From: Chondrilla cf. caribensis
Lineage: Eukaryota; Porifera; Demospongiae; Chondrillida; Chondrillidae
NCBI GenBank assembly: GCA_964020155.1
Contig: OZ026563.1
Span: 4,769,940 to 4,833,939, forward strand
Reading direction: 5' to 3'
DNA: 64,000 nt
The notes beneath the pieces are model-generated. The model worked only from the letters and a program-made list of their open reading frames with translations. It had not been told where the DNA came from and ran no database searches. Below, one piece after another: positions 44,696-57,718 of the stretch (position 1 is the stretch's first letter; every line of letters begins with the position of its first letter). A program made the translations under genes and the position numbers.

Positions 44696-46699
44696 GTACT
44701 CTGAATTAACAAGTGGATGTAGTCCCCCATCGAGCCCAAGGCCCCAGGCAGTAGAGGTACCACAGAAGACAGGAACCTGTTCCTATCGGAGAGCTTCTGT
44801 CCACAGGAAGGAAGAGAAGACTCCTCCTCCAGACTCATCTGATGAAATGGTGTCAGTCTCTCTACAAAGATGGTGAGTTCTGACCAAGCCATCACAAACT
44901 CCTCCAAGTCCTGCAACCAAGAGCAACAAGGACTGAAGCTTGCATGCTGGTAGTTTGTACACTGGTACAGGTGGTTATCATGTGATGCGGAGAACACTAC
45001 CCAGCCATGGGACTCACCTGCTGGGAGAATTCTTCTGACAACTTCTCCACAAAGTTAGTAAGAGCACTCTCAATGGGTCTTGTCTTGGATTTAGACTGCT
45101 TCAATAGTTCCAGGAACTTGAAGATACACATAAGGTTGTGATTATAGTGTGTGTACTGTACGTAGTGAGTAGTAGTAACTAATCATTGGCAAGGTTGTAT
45201 CAGTTGCATTAGACAAACTTATCTCCACCAGAAGGGCCTTCACCCCAGTAGTGGACCACCCTGCTAAGCACCCTGATACAGACCTGGCCCCCGCTACCCC
45301 CACTGATCCCCCCCACCCCCACCTTCTTATTCCTTGGTGACAGAAACTCCATCTCCTGTATATCGGCATGCTGGAACAACCGCTACAAGAAAGTGACGAA
45401 GCGTGGTAAGAGGTGTGGTCAGAGAGGTACACGAGTGACGTGACACGCCCACCTGCTCTAGGTAGGAGTGATAATTGGTCAAGTGCGAACAAAACTGACC
45501 AACTTGTGAAGAAATACCTTTCACACCTTCCAGTAAAGATGGCTGACCCTAAGGAACAAGGCACAAAATACCATTGAATGTGGCATGCAGGCAGAGAGCT
45601 ACTGACCTCAACAGCTTTATCTCACGGGCTCTTGTGGTGCAGTCATCCCAGACACAAGTGGACCGTTGGATGGATCTTTATGGATGAAGGTCACGTCAAC
45701 ACACCAACCAGTACAGGTACCAGTGAACAAGCTCACCTAGGTGACCAGCGACTGCTGATGATATCCCGTCAAATGGCCTCTTCTGACTGAGGAGAGGCAT
45801 AGTACAGTGGTAGACTAATACATGAGCACTATTGCACTATACACAAGCATGTAGGTACATCCAGCATATGTCATGCATACACACATGGATGCAGAGATAG
45901 ACTTATAAAAATGACGGTACACACTATTCACTCAACTTTTCCTTTAGCACATTTACTTCAGCAGCCATTTTGTCATATTTCCCCTAACACATGATACACC
46001 ACATGTAGTCCATGATTTACGGAATGTACTCTCCTCACTACCCACACTCTCCTCACTACCCACACTCTCCTCACTACCCACACTCTCCCCACTACACACA
46101 CTCTCCTCACTACCCACACTCTCCTCACTACACACACTCTCCTCACTACACACACTCTCCCCACTACACACACACTTCACACACATACATACCACTAACC
46201 TGTAAAACAGCGTTGAGTGTCTGCAACTCCTTGACCTGCTGTTGGTGCTGCTGTTCAATATTACTCAGTATTTCTTCAGCTCTGGACGATGCTCTTGGTG
46301 AGCACAACAATCACAATGAACCTATCCACTGCACCACACCACACCACACCGCACCGCACCACACCGCACCACACCACACCACACCACACCACACCACACC
46401 ACACCACACCACATCACACCACACCACACCACACCACACCACACCACATCACACCACACCACACCACACCACACCACACCACATCACACCGCATCACACC
46501 ACACCACACCACACCACATCACACCGCATCACACCACACCACACCACACCACACCGCACGAGGAGACAAGGTCCACTACTAGTTCTCTCTACATACCTTT
46601 CTTTCTGCTCAAGTTGAGTTCTGAGATCTCTGATGGCTCCTTCGGAAGACACTTTCAAGTCATTAACCTAGAATAAAGGCACCATTACAGATAGCAGTT

Positions 46700-46766
<67 letters not shown>

Positions 46767-46778
46767 CACACGCACACA

Positions 46779-46815
<37 letters not shown>

Positions 46816-47564
46816 CACACACACACGCACACACACACACAAACACACACACACACACACACATAAACACACACACACCACATGCACAAACAGAATACTC
46901 ACTGTTCTTATGAGTTCTTCATTTTCTTTCAGCTTTTTGGCCAACTCTGATGCCTGTGCCTCCAAAGCCCCTTGTGTGACAGTATCCACAGGCGACTACA
47001 GAGAAATGGTAAAAGGATTGTGATACATGCGGACACACGCACACACACGCACAAACACTACCTTTAGCTTCTCCTTATCTTTTCTTTTACCCGAATTGAT
47101 ATCTTCTTGCAAAGCCAATACCCTCCTGCTCAGCTGATGGGCACGACAAACTCCACACAAACACTCAACAAACTCACGACAATCGCTAGTCTCACCTGCG
47201 TGTTCCTGAAACCTAGTGCTTCGTTATCCCTGGAAGCTTTTCTTAAATCGAGATCCTTTTCACGTACTCGGTCCTACATCACAGTATGAGAAGGGACATA
47301 GATTCCGTGTTAAACAACGAATGAAATTCACATGCAACTTGCTTCCAGCGACTTTTTAACGTCCTGTTCTTCTAAGAACTTTGCTTTCAATACAGACAAT
47401 TGACTCTTTATCTACGTTCATAGAAAACCCGGTCAGTAATTTACATCATATTGAAAATAACGATCTAATTCCCGAATAACCTTGGCATAGTCGCAAGCCA
47501 GTCGTTTGTACTTCTCGCCAAGGTCCAACCCTCCACTAGTCGGCTGGGTTTGCTCGGCAGCCAT
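42468..47564 (-). CDS. PPP1R21: PPP1R21 (coiled-coil FERRY-complex subunit)
   Basis: In vertebrates PPP1R21 is a subunit of the FERRY complex, which links early endosomes to mRNA and ribosomes. ATG at 47564; exon 1 (47564-47481) encodes 28 residues including [12 protein letters not shown], which joins [20 protein letters not shown] in phase 0. About 20 further exons follow, many of them coiled coil. Clear matches to the family are [20 protein letters not shown] (about 45552-45455), [13 protein letters not shown] (44126-44060), [12 protein letters not shown] (43817-43720), [14 protein letters not shown] (within 43323-43120) and [14 protein letters not shown] (42699-42570). The last coding exon is only 21 nt (42488-42468) and encodes a basic QKKKRN tail, like the basic end of the human protein. 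Several introns are CA repeats. The start codon lies 21 bp after the stop of the upstream DCDC1-like gene. Confidence 0.94.
44474..44697. repeat. CA-rich array in a PPP1R21 intron
   Basis: About 220 bp of CA with repeated 'cgca', 'ataaa' and 'caaaca' variants; larger blocks appear duplicated. Confidence 0.95.
46018..46180. repeat. 18-bp minisatellite in a PPP1R21 intron
   Basis: About 9 units of ctctcctcactacccaca. Confidence 0.9.
46325..46558. repeat. Pentanucleotide (ACCAC)n array in a PPP1R21 intron
   Basis: About 46 units with scattered ATCAC and GCACC variants. It is adjacent to the exon near 46288. Confidence 0.95.
46702..46880. repeat. (CA)n array in a PPP1R21 intron
   Basis: About 180 bp of CA with several CGCA and AACA interruptions. 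Confidence 0.95.
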
Positions 47565-47585
47565 TTTAAAACAATTGCGCAATAA

Positions 47586-49797
47586 TTAGTCTAGCTGATC
47601 AGTTCCAATCACGTGATACTTGCTAATGTCGTGCTTCCGGGCCCACTTGGACTTCCTGGTGATATCAGCTCGAGCATCTGAGGACAGAGGAGAGTGGGGT
47701 ATGGCGCACTGCACCTGGGACTGTGTGACCGCGTCCTTTGCTCACCATTCTCAGTGAAGAACTTGTGTCCCATAGCAACAGCCAGGGGCTGTCCCTCTTC
47801 CACCTCTTGCAAGGACTTCACCTGAAGTGGAACAATCACAAAGTGAACAACTGTCTTGTTCTTCTCCGTCTTGTGAGGATAAACATACAGGTTTTCCATC
47901 CGAGGTAAAGACCTTACGAGCAGAGAAAGGCAAAGACAGCTTTACTGTACTCTCTTCCAGCAACTGTTCCAGAGAGGTTACCAGCACACGTTGGGCAGTG
48001 CTGGGAGATGAGCCACAGGGATACACCAGCAGTCGCAGCTACAGGAGAGGTAATCACATCGCAAATGTATCACACAGCCTCAGGCTACAACAGAAGTACA
48101 TGTGCATGTACATAGATGATAAGTGAATACATACGTACACATGTCAAATACGACAATCAATACATACACATCTGTTACCAAGTAAGTACTGCACAACTCC
48201 TCCCCCACCACACACAGGATCAACACACCCCCACCACACACGGGATCACCACACCCCCACCACACACGGGATCACCACACCCCCACCACACATGGGATCG
48301 ACACACCCTCATCACACATTGGATTGACACCCACCACACACAGGATCACCACACCCCCACCACGCACAGGGTCAACACACCCCCACCACACACGGGATCA
48401 CCACACACCCCCACACACGGGATCACCACTCACAGGTCTCCTGCTCTCTGTGATGGACCTTCTCTCTCTCTTGGTTGTTCTGCAATCAACACCTGCACCC
48501 CTAGTCTGTGTGATGTGAAAATACGTATGTATATTGAACAGGTTATAAACAATGACACACCTATTGACTCCACCCACTACACATACTGGTCTGATTACAG
48601 ACATCAGCTGTCCAACATCAATAGCACTCTCCCACACCTGAGTCGATTCTACGGTGGAGATATCTGAAATGACAAAAGTTACAATGATTCCTCAAACCCT
48701 GGAGAAGGTTAACAGAAGGGGTCTCACCTCCAACAGAGACAAACTCCTTCCTGGCTGTCACCCAGACATCAATCCAGTCCTCTGCTTCTGACAGTGTATC
48801 AAGAATATCTTTAAATTTCTCAACACGAGACCCATCCTTGAGGAAGATGGAGCCAACCGGCTTGGGCTGAGCAAACACCTGGTCACAAGCTGCAATGAGC
48901 TGAAGAGGACAGACATGTCACTAGCAGTAGACTACCTGTCTAGCTAGTCCACCAACTAGACCCCTTCCTCACATGTGAGTGGGAACGGAAACATTAAGAA
49001 TGGGAAGTTGGACCGATGATGGAGGAAGAGGAGCTAGTTGGGTGGACTGTGCATGAATAGACTAACTCCTTCCATAGTGGACACGCCTACATCCACGCCT
49101 CCAGATTTGGTCCCACACTGGTGAAGCTTCACATTTAATCTCCTTACGGCTTGCATTTTGTTGATTATCTCTCGAATCTCTTCTGCTGTAGTGAATGTGC
49201 TCCAATGAATGTCATTAAGCCTCTTCAAGGTGGATCCAATCTCGTGCTTGGATAAGTCCACCTACAGCAGGGAACACATCTACTAACTTCCAAGATGCTC
49301 CCACAGTACAGAGGACCGAGCGACACCACACACACACACACACACACAACACACACGCACACACACACAACACACACACACACAACACACACACACCTTT
49401 CCTGCAAAGTAGCTGAGGGGTCCAGTCAACCCTTTCATTTTACCAACTAGTGAACAAATCCGAATGTTAATGACAGTACCCAGGAGAGGATCCCACCACA
49501 TCACTCACCTGTGTCACTCCAGAAGGAGCACATAAACACTTGATCTGTCTTTAGGTCTTCAATCAACAGATGAGGATGTGCCCTCTTCAAATATGCACCA
49601 CACCCATTGCAGACAAGAGTGGGTGTGTCACTTGCTGTAGTAGATGTTAAATAGCACCCACCCTGACACAGGGGTGCCCCACCCAAAAGGGAGTGGGTAC
49701 ACACCTCTCCAGCACAGGAATAAAAATGACCTGATTAATAAAATAATACAGGAATTATTGTAAATCTCCAATGTAATACGTACGTGCATAGGTGTAT

Positions 49798-49887
<90 letters not shown>

Positions 49888-50325
49888 GTACATTCCTCAT
49901 GGATGCTCCCACTTAGTCCCAGTAGATGGAACTTGCTATCATCCACTCCAGGCAACTCCGCCCACTTTTGACACAAAGGACTCTTTGTCTGGGTATCTAC
50001 AACTCTGGGCAATAATTTTAAAATTGGTTTCCTTGACAACAAGCCAGTAAGTGTGAGTACCAGGTTATCACTTGTACATGGCAACAAGAACCTGGAACAA
50101 GATTCGAGAGTAAAACCCTGGTATTTCCAGATAAATATCTCAGAACAAACCCCTCCTCTGTGTGGTCCCACAATTGCTCGCTCTTGTGTTCACTGAACTG
50201 TTCCAACACCAGCATGCCTCCACTGGACAGCTGCATCGCAATACCAAACGCTAGCAGCACATACCCACCCCACACACACACACACACACACTGACAACAT
50301 CCACACCCTACACCCACACACCCAC

Positions 50326-50356
<31 letters not shown>

Positions 50357-52043
50357 TGACAACATCCACACCCCACCCACCCCTCCACACACACACACAC
50401 ATATACACTAGTACTGACACACACAATTCGTATGTGAACATGTCTGCTTACTTTATCTGTAGTCAGTGCCAAATTAGGATGATGGGCCAGCACTAGGTGG
50501 TTCCTACGCCAGGTCCATGTCGAGCATGCGAGGGTGTGTGAAGTGGGCGTGTGCTGAGTGCAAGGCAGGGCTGAGGGAGGCAGGGTGCACTGTTGTCTGT
50601 TTGCTGACTTGTCACCACCTGATAGCAACTGGTCTGTTTCAACAATGTTCTTCCAAAAGGGCTGTTTGGACTGGTGTAGTTCATCTGTCTTCTTGTGAGA
50701 AATTGAATGGTAGTCCTTTACTTCATCGTCCTTTTGCACTTGTGTTTCCTTCCCAATGTCTTTTAGAACCTTCTTCCTCTGTGGCCCTCTAGTGTACGTT
50801 CCCAGACCCACCAAAGCTCCGGGTCTAGCACCGTCAGCTAACAGAGCAGGGCTACTTCCAACAAAGCCATACAACCACCTCAAGTGATCCATTCGGCTCA
50901 ACTCTGAGTGGACCCCACCCAGGAGTTTCCTTCTTCTCGCAGCCTTCCAATCAGTGTTGGGGTCTATGAATGGACCTCCTTGGGAGACATAAACCAACTT
51001 TACATTGGGAATGGAAATGGGAAGAGAAATGAAAAGGGGATTGTTACTGTGTACAACACACACAACTCCCGGCTCACTTGATGAGGACTGAGTTCATGCA
51101 CATCCTCCACTCTATGGCCCGTGGGTGTGTACAGGTGCTGAGCACTCGAGGAGAGACTAAGACATTTGGTGCACTGGTCCAAGAACTGCAGGTGAGGACT
51201 ACACATGTAAACAGGCTACATGGCTTGCAACACACCCTGGTACCAACCCTTGCCATCTCTGGATTTGTGTTCCAGTGAGGTTTTGATATCCTGACCTTTG
51301 CTGAACGAACCTTCCAACCATTCCACTCGCTTACAATCTTTTCAGGAGAGGCCATGGGCTACAGAGCACAGATAGAGTGCATATCCTCCCAACCATACCA
51401 GGTATACAGAGAGGCACCCATATTCAAGTATGATGTATGTACACACATACACAGAGAGAGACTCACTCTTGAAACAGTCGACCTATTACCATCAAAGAGA
51501 AATTTCAAGGTGACTGCATTCCTCACACAACCATCTCCATTCTTAAGAATCTGGACAGTGAGTGAGGAGTTCTCTGCAAGGAGTGAATCAATCCAGACTC
51601 AAGGCAAGCAGCATGTAGAGTGATGTAGGTGAAGGCGCATGTAGAGTGATGTAGGTGAAGGCGCATGTAGAGTGATGTAGGTGAAGGCGCATGTAGAGTG
51701 ATGTAGGTGAAGGCGCATGTAGAGTGATGTAGGTGAAGGCGCATGTAGAGTGATGTAAGTGAAGGCGCATGTAGAGTGATGTAGGTGAAGGCGCATGTAG
51801 AGTGATGTAGGTGAAGGTGCATGTAGAGTGATGTAGGTGAAGGAGAAATGCACGTAGAGTACATTCAGAAACAGAATAAGGATCTAAACAATACCTACTT
51901 TGCTGACACTTTCTGCCTAATACATCGACGACCGGACAGCACGGATTCCTGGACGTCTACCCGAAGCAGTAAGCGACTGCTATGCACTCACCTGAAAAGA
52001 GAGAAGAAGCGATCCTCTTCGCGTCCGTATGGTGCTTGGACAT
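47586..52043 (-). CDS. DCDC1: Doublecortin-domain protein, DCDC1-like
   Basis: Doublecortin (DCX) domains bind microtubules. ATG 52043 is the first Met after an in-frame stop; exon 1 is 52043-51992. Exon 2 (51573-51477) reads as a DCX strand pair (SSLTVQILKNGDG, NAVTLKFLFDGNRSTVSR). About 51192-51080 has LDQCTKCLSLSSSAQHLYTP. About 50998-50453 opens with VYVSQGGPF, the usual DCX ending, and continues into a low-complexity linker. Exons near 50245 and 50095 resemble a ricin-type beta-trefoil (HKSEQLWDHTEEG). Later DCX pieces are at 48900-48730 (GSIFLKDGSRVEKFKDIL), about 48041-47905 (LRLLVYPCGSSPS) and 47823-47745 (PLAVAMGHKFF). The last exon ends GTDQLD at 47586. Repeated DCX units around a lectin-like segment suggest DCDC1. 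Exons around 49730-49510 and 48655-48440 are provisional. Confidence 0.72.
48215..48430. repeat. Minisatellite in a DCDC1-like intron
   Basis: About 10 irregular units of about 21-26 bp with core gatcaccacacccccacc. Confidence 0.85.
51570..51843. repeat. 26-bp minisatellite plus unique flank at the DCDC1-like exon 2 acceptor
   Basis: From 51611 about nine 26-bp units (core catgtagagtgatgtaggtg) fill intron 1. The 41 bp before them include the exon 2 splice acceptor. The same unique-plus-repeat block recurs at 58210-58346 inside the TMC gene. Confidence 0.93.
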
Positions 52044-52351
52044 CTTCCTCAACGCGCACAGTAGACTGCTGAAGCAGTGGTGACGATTCCGTTGCTACCC
52101 GGTGGCCATGTTATCACGAGCATAGGCCGGACCCGCCCCTCGCATCACGTGCAGTAATTACAGTAATTACAGGTACAAAAGTACAAGTGTGACATTTTCT
52201 AGTGTAGATTGTTCGTTAGTGCTCGAGGAATCGATAATAACAGTGTACAATTAAAATAATCATTTTCTTGTTCAGACATAGTGTAATTAAATGTACAGCT
52301 TATGAGTATTGGGAGAAAGAGAGAGAGAGAGAGAGGAAGATTGTTCTTTGG
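52044..52351. promoter_or_regulatory. Gap between NOS1AP stop and DCDC1-like start
   Basis: This 308-bp gap is AT-rich near 52200-52330, with a 'gagagaga' run at about 52318-52335. It must contain the NOS1AP 3' UTR and the DCDC1-like promoter. No ORF is supported. Confidence 0.5.
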
Positions 52352-55300
52352 CTAATTAGCTCCGACAGTAACTTCCGTGGTGGCAGACTCCAGAGGATCA
52401 AACACGTCTAAGTTCCCTTGTGCAACTGCGGTTCCAGTCTGTGATGCTGATGACACACCAGGCACCCCGCTGTCTGAATTGCCAGTCTGCTTCAAGAGAG
52501 CCTCCACATGTGTGTGGAGGAGGTTTTGGTCGTCCGAGGGAGGCGGGGACGAATCAGTGTGGGGTGAAGACACACCTTGCTTGGTCTGTCCCTCTCCCAC
52601 CATCTTTTGAAGGTGGTCCATCAATTCCTTGTTCTGCTTCAGGAGGTGTTCAACACGAGTCTGCAACGGAGACAAAATACAAGACAATCAACAGACACAC
52701 CCACCACTGCAACACATGGTAAAGTGTGTTGAATGTTGTAGACCTCAATCGAGAGTGCTCTGCACCTTTGGACAAGTATAACTTGTTTGAAGTGGTCCTA
52801 ATTCTTATTTCGGATGGTAGAGAGTGATAGAACACTTGGATTGGAAACTTTGGTGTTACATTCCTGAAGGGGGTCCCATTACTAAGAGAAGGTGGTCGTT
52901 ATTCAGATGGAACCATCTTCCTCCATTGTCAACCAATTGATTTCATCACTAAGGTGGCCTTCCCGGGGGTTCAACATTAAGATTTTACGTATGAGTCTAT
53001 ATATCCGTATATACACATCTACATATAATATACATATGTATGTACGTATATTTTCATACTGTTGGAATAATATTATCATTGTTATAAAGACATACTTGAG
53101 CCTCCACCCTGGCCTCTGTCTCCTCCCAGAGCTGCTTCTGGAGGACCTGGATGTGGCTATAGAGCTGCTGCTTCTCTGCCTCCCAAGACTCCTGATCGTG
53201 TGTGGAGAAAGGGTTGCTCAGAAGCTGAAGGAGAGCAGACAGTGAGTGCGTCAACCACATACACCAACACAACATGTAACCTCCCCAGTAAGGCCACACA
53301 CACACGTCCCACATGGTATGCAAGTCACAACATAACCACAAGCACACATTCCCACCCCGTCACAGACCCACTCATGTTGACCTCACTATATCACACTCAC
53401 TCCTTGCGTCTCTGCTAGGTTGCCGTTTGGCTTGCCTCCCCCCATGTTAGAAGCCCAATTGAACCCTGTATCCTCATCATCGAAAGTGACAGGGAACTTG
53501 ATCAAGTCTCCCTCCCTCTTCTTATCTTGCTGCTCTGTGAGAGCATCAAGGTCAGTCACCTTCACCGTCGATTGTAGCTCTTCTCCAACAGCAACTTCTT
53601 CTTCGTCATCAATGTCAGTCTCCTTAACTTCCTTGTCCTTGTCATCCTCCTTCTTCTCCTGATCCTTGTTTTGAACGGGGCGAGGATTCAGCTTGTGACA
53701 GACGTCGAAGGCTTGGCCTAGAGCTCGAACAAGGTGCAAGGCCAAACTCTGCAATTAAGAACAAGTAAATATCATGCGGTTATCATATGAATATCGTGTG
53801 ACTGTCACGTGACTGACTATACAAGATCACCGACCTTTTTCTTTGCCTTGAAAACATTACACCGGAAGGTATTACTGGGACTTTCCCTGGTAATGTAACT
53901 AAATATTCTCTGGTCTTGGGAGTCATGTGATACATAAAATATCCTGTATATGGGATGGTGCATGATGAACAGCTGGTCGTCGGTGTAGTGCTTCCTCCTC
54001 TGAAGGGAGAAGGGAGAGAGAGAACACTATGCCATCAACAGCAGTAGTGCATGCCCAATGAGCATTGTACATGGTACACTGTGCAATTGGGAGTGGTGGT
54101 GTACTGTGCAGTACAGAGTGGTGGTGTACTGTGCAGTACAGAGTGGTGGTGCAATGTGCAGTACAGAGTGGTGGTGTACTGTGCAGTACAGAGTGGTGGT
54201 GCAATGTGCAGTACAGAGTGGTGGTGTACTGTGCAGTACAGAGTGGTGGTGTACTGTGCAGTACAGAGTGGTGGTGTACTGTGCAGTACAGAGTGGTGGT
54301 GTACTGTGCAGTACAGAGTGGTGGTGTACTGTGCAGTACAGAGTGGTGGTGTACTGTGCAGTACAGAGTGGTGGTGTACTGTGCAGTACAGAGTGGTGGT
54401 GTACTGTGCAGTACAGAGTGGTGGTGTACTGTGCAGTACAGAGTGGTGGTGCACTGTGCAGTACAGAGTGGTGGTGTACTGTGCAGTACAGAGTGGTGGT
54501 GTACTGTGCAGTACAGAGTGGTGGTGTACTGTGCAGTACAGAGTGGTGGTGTACTGTGCAGTACAGAGTGGTGGTGTACTGTGCAGTACAGAGTGGTGGT
54601 GTACTGTGCAGTACAGAGTGGTGGTGTACTGTGCAGTACAGAGTGGTGGACCGTGCATGTTGTAAGGTTTGTGTCACCTGATCCAATTTTTCTATTGTTG
54701 ACACACTTTCAATAATGCTGGACTCTCCAACTAAGATGATTTCACTGACCCAGGGCCTTCTTAAAGGCTTAATATCATTACTTTCAATACAGCCTGGCAT
54801 GTGGCAACTTGAAACCAGGAACAAATGCACGTGATGTGTATACATGTGTGTGCGTGTGGGAGGGTGTTCAAAGGTGTGCGAGGACATATGTGGGCTTGTT
54901 CCAGTAACCTTCAGAGGAACTCACCCTGTTCTTCTTACGTCTGGTGACCTTGACTCCGTCCAAAGACATGAACAGGTGAACTCTGATCTTCTTGATCCCT
55001 TTCACCTTGAATTCATACTGTACAACAAGGTAGTGTCACATGACACAGCTAATCCCACACTATTTTATCATCAAAACGTTATCTGAAATGGGACTACTAA
55101 GCGTAATTTGATCTACATATATATACGTATACACACCATATCCGTACACATACAATTTGTATGTATATAGTACATAGCATACTATACGTACCTATACATA
55201 CATACATATAGGGTACACACCCACTGGAGTTGAACCACACCCACTCACTCTTATCCTCCTCATGGCTGTGATGATATCCAATTTACTGGTTGGTCGGCTG

Positions 55301-56519
55301 ATCTCTAAACTACCGATGAACTGAGCAAAGTAGAACAGACAGAACACACCAATCAAGTACACCAAGCCCAGCAGGGGAAGGGAAACACAAGCCCAGGAGG
55401 GAAGGGAAACACAAGCCCAGGAGGGAAGGGATACACAAGCCCAGCAGGGAAGGGATACACAAGCCCAGGAGGGAAGGGATACACAAGCACAACATCACAG
55501 TAGAGTACTCCTGGTAACTGATTACTGGGGAGACAGTGTAAGGTGACACTGACTCATGGATGGACACACACACACACTACAGATGTTCTTAGACCTTATG
55601 TCTGTGTCCTGTGGCTCAGTGGTGTCCCTGGGTCCCCAAAGTTATCACAACCATTGACCAACTCAGTAACAATATCCAGTGATCACATTAACTGGACCAC
55701 GCCCCTCCTCAGCAAGATGACCCTGAGCTGAGTCAACAACCACCCACATCAATGATGTCATTAAGGATCCACAAACAGCACTGCACCAGAACCAACTGTA
55801 GCAATTGTACACAGTGATACCAGGAACACTGTAGTGTGTCCACACAGGGAACACTGTAGTGTGTCCAAACAGGGAACACTGTAGTGTGTCCAAACAGGGA
55901 ACACTGTAGTGTGTCCAAACAGGGAACACTGTAGTGTGTCCAAACAGGGAACACTGTAGTGTGTCCAAACAGGGAACACTGTAGTGTGTCCAAACAGGGA
56001 ACACTGTAGTGTGTCCAAACAGGGAACACTGTAGTGTGTCTAAACAGGGATCACAGTAGTGTGTCCATACAGGGAACATTATAGTACGAAATTTCAGATG
56101 GTTTGCATATACATACGTACGTACATATGTAGATGTACACTCACATAATATTTGTACACATGCTCCCATAGACGTGCACGCACAATAAACACACATACAT
56201 ACTTAGATTACACACGTATTCATGTAGGTAGATCATCTCCACACATTCCTAATGGTTTCTCTCAGCCCTCACGCTTGCCATTATCTGCCTCATTCCCTTC
56301 CAGCACACTAAGGACTGTGGTCAACAGGGAGATGCCAGCCATGCCAACAACCTCTCCATGGTGACATCACAAGACTTTGGTAAGTAATAAGTGTGTGCCA
56401 AACAAGCTACGTACATCCCACGCATGTAAGCCATACCATCCCTCGGCATGTGGATGTGCAAGTGACATGAAATGAACCAGAGCAATGATGAAGATTGTCA
56501 AGATTTGAGTCTATGGCTT

Positions 56520-56593
<74 letters not shown>

Positions 56594-57718
56594 ACAATAA
56601 CCTTCATTTCCTTGCCCACGCTTTGGAAGGTCATGTACGTATACAGACTATGTGCATTGACAAGAACACATCCAGGACCCAGAGCCAGACCTCGTTGCAC
56701 TGTACACATAGTGAGCGTGCTATGACTCACCTTTGCCTTGAACAGTACGCCGTACTGGAATGCCTCCTCACTGTAGATGGGGGCTTTGGTGTCATGTACA
56801 TCGTTGACCTGGTCATAAGACCTACGCATGCTACCCCTGACACTCCCACCTGCACAGAGGGTGGAGGGGAGATGTCTGACAGCACATCACAGTGTGGCAC
56901 AAACATTTAAGAGAACAGATATACCAATTATGATACTTTAGATAAGACTTGGACATCATCATATTCGGTAAACCCTTAGATTCCATGATCAACACTAAAG
57001 ATGAAAGGTCACTTAGTAGAGTGTGGCCTCTTATCATCAGTGAGGGTGAGAGAAACAACCAGTGCTGACTCCCCTATACTGGTACTCTGCGAATAATTAG
57101 ACCACTCGTAACACAGCAGAGGGCATTGGAGAGGCAGCACCCACCCACCAAGTACACCTTGCCAATGGCCTACACCTGCCTGATATGCTCCTGAAGAATG
57201 AAAGTAGGCCATCCCAACCACCCCCCACTGGGGAGTCTGGCGGCATCAACTCCTCAAGTTGCTCCATTTGATTCAACACAGACTATCTACGTAGGTCCTC
57301 GCTAACCACAACATGTATCGCACATTGTAACTGAAGAACACACGCAACTAAAGAGTTGTCACATCCAATACAGTACATGGTTTGTCACTTCAACGCTTTC
57401 TACGTGACCCGAGCACAGAGCGGCGGGTGGGGAGCTCGGGGACAGCCAATGGAAGCCAATGGCGGTTGCTATGGTTTCACGAGGAGCAAGACTCGATCGA
57501 GGGAAGGCCGCAAACAATGACAGAGAAGACTCGAGAGGAAGGCAAGTGGCGGGGAGATCACAGCGGTAGCGCAAGAGACGATTGAAATGACAGAAAATAG
57601 AAAATGACATTAAATTTACTACGACACGAAACTCACGAAATCTTTTGGACAGCCTAGCCGATATTCTGGCAAAGTTTTCTCGGACGAAACTGCCGTCCAC
57701 GGTGCCTGAAGACGCCAT
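52352..57718 (-). CDS. NOS1AP: NOS1AP/CAPON-like PTB adaptor
   Basis: NOS1AP is a cytoplasmic scaffold that joins PTB-binding partners to nNOS and polarity proteins. Exon 1 (57718 to about 57637) joins in phase 1 to 56849-56731 ([20 protein letters not shown]). The PTB domain continues in 55320-55249 ([20 protein letters not shown]), 55017-54925 ([17 protein letters not shown]), 53999-53835 ([28 protein letters not shown]) and 53748-53401 ([16 protein letters not shown]), all in frame. An acidic linker contains ETDIDDEEE and VTDLDAL, both reminiscent of vertebrate NOS1AP. Coiled-coil exons follow at 53224-53096 (with an NPF tripeptide) and 52661-52352. The N-terminal ~30 residues before the conserved start are an extension. 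The protein ends VTVGAN, not the PDZ ligand of vertebrate NOS1AP. Two long minisatellites lie in its introns. Confidence 0.94.
54085..54650. repeat. 25-bp minisatellite with a palindrome in each unit, in a NOS1AP PTB intron
   Basis: About 22 nearly identical 25-bp units. Each includes tgtactgtgcagtaca, two 7-bp inverted arms around a central tg. Only a few units differ (gcaatg or gcactg). Open frames through it are artefacts. Confidence 0.97.
55360..55493. repeat. Purine-rich minisatellite in a NOS1AP intron
   Basis: About 5 units of 25-26 bp with core gcccaggagggaaggga, close to the exon starting at 55320. Confidence 0.9.
55822..56070. repeat. 25-bp minisatellite in a NOS1AP intron
   Basis: About 10 almost identical units with core cactgtagtgtgtccaaaca. 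The unit length equals that of the array at 54085-54650, but the sequence is unrelated. Confidence 0.95.

Noticed and set aside
52730..52990. Unique intronic block in NOS1AP resembling a degraded element
   Set aside because: No terminal inverted repeats, coding remnant or second copy found in the window.
54680..54780. Possible extra NOS1AP exon ([17 protein letters not shown])
   Set aside because: The flanking PTB exons join in frame without it and match the family; including it would need an unsupported phase. A rare cassette exon is not excluded.
54027..54887. ORFs up to 286 codons on both strands
   Set aside because: The 25-bp minisatellite has no stop codon in any frame; the frames conflict with each other and lie inside a NOS1AP intron.
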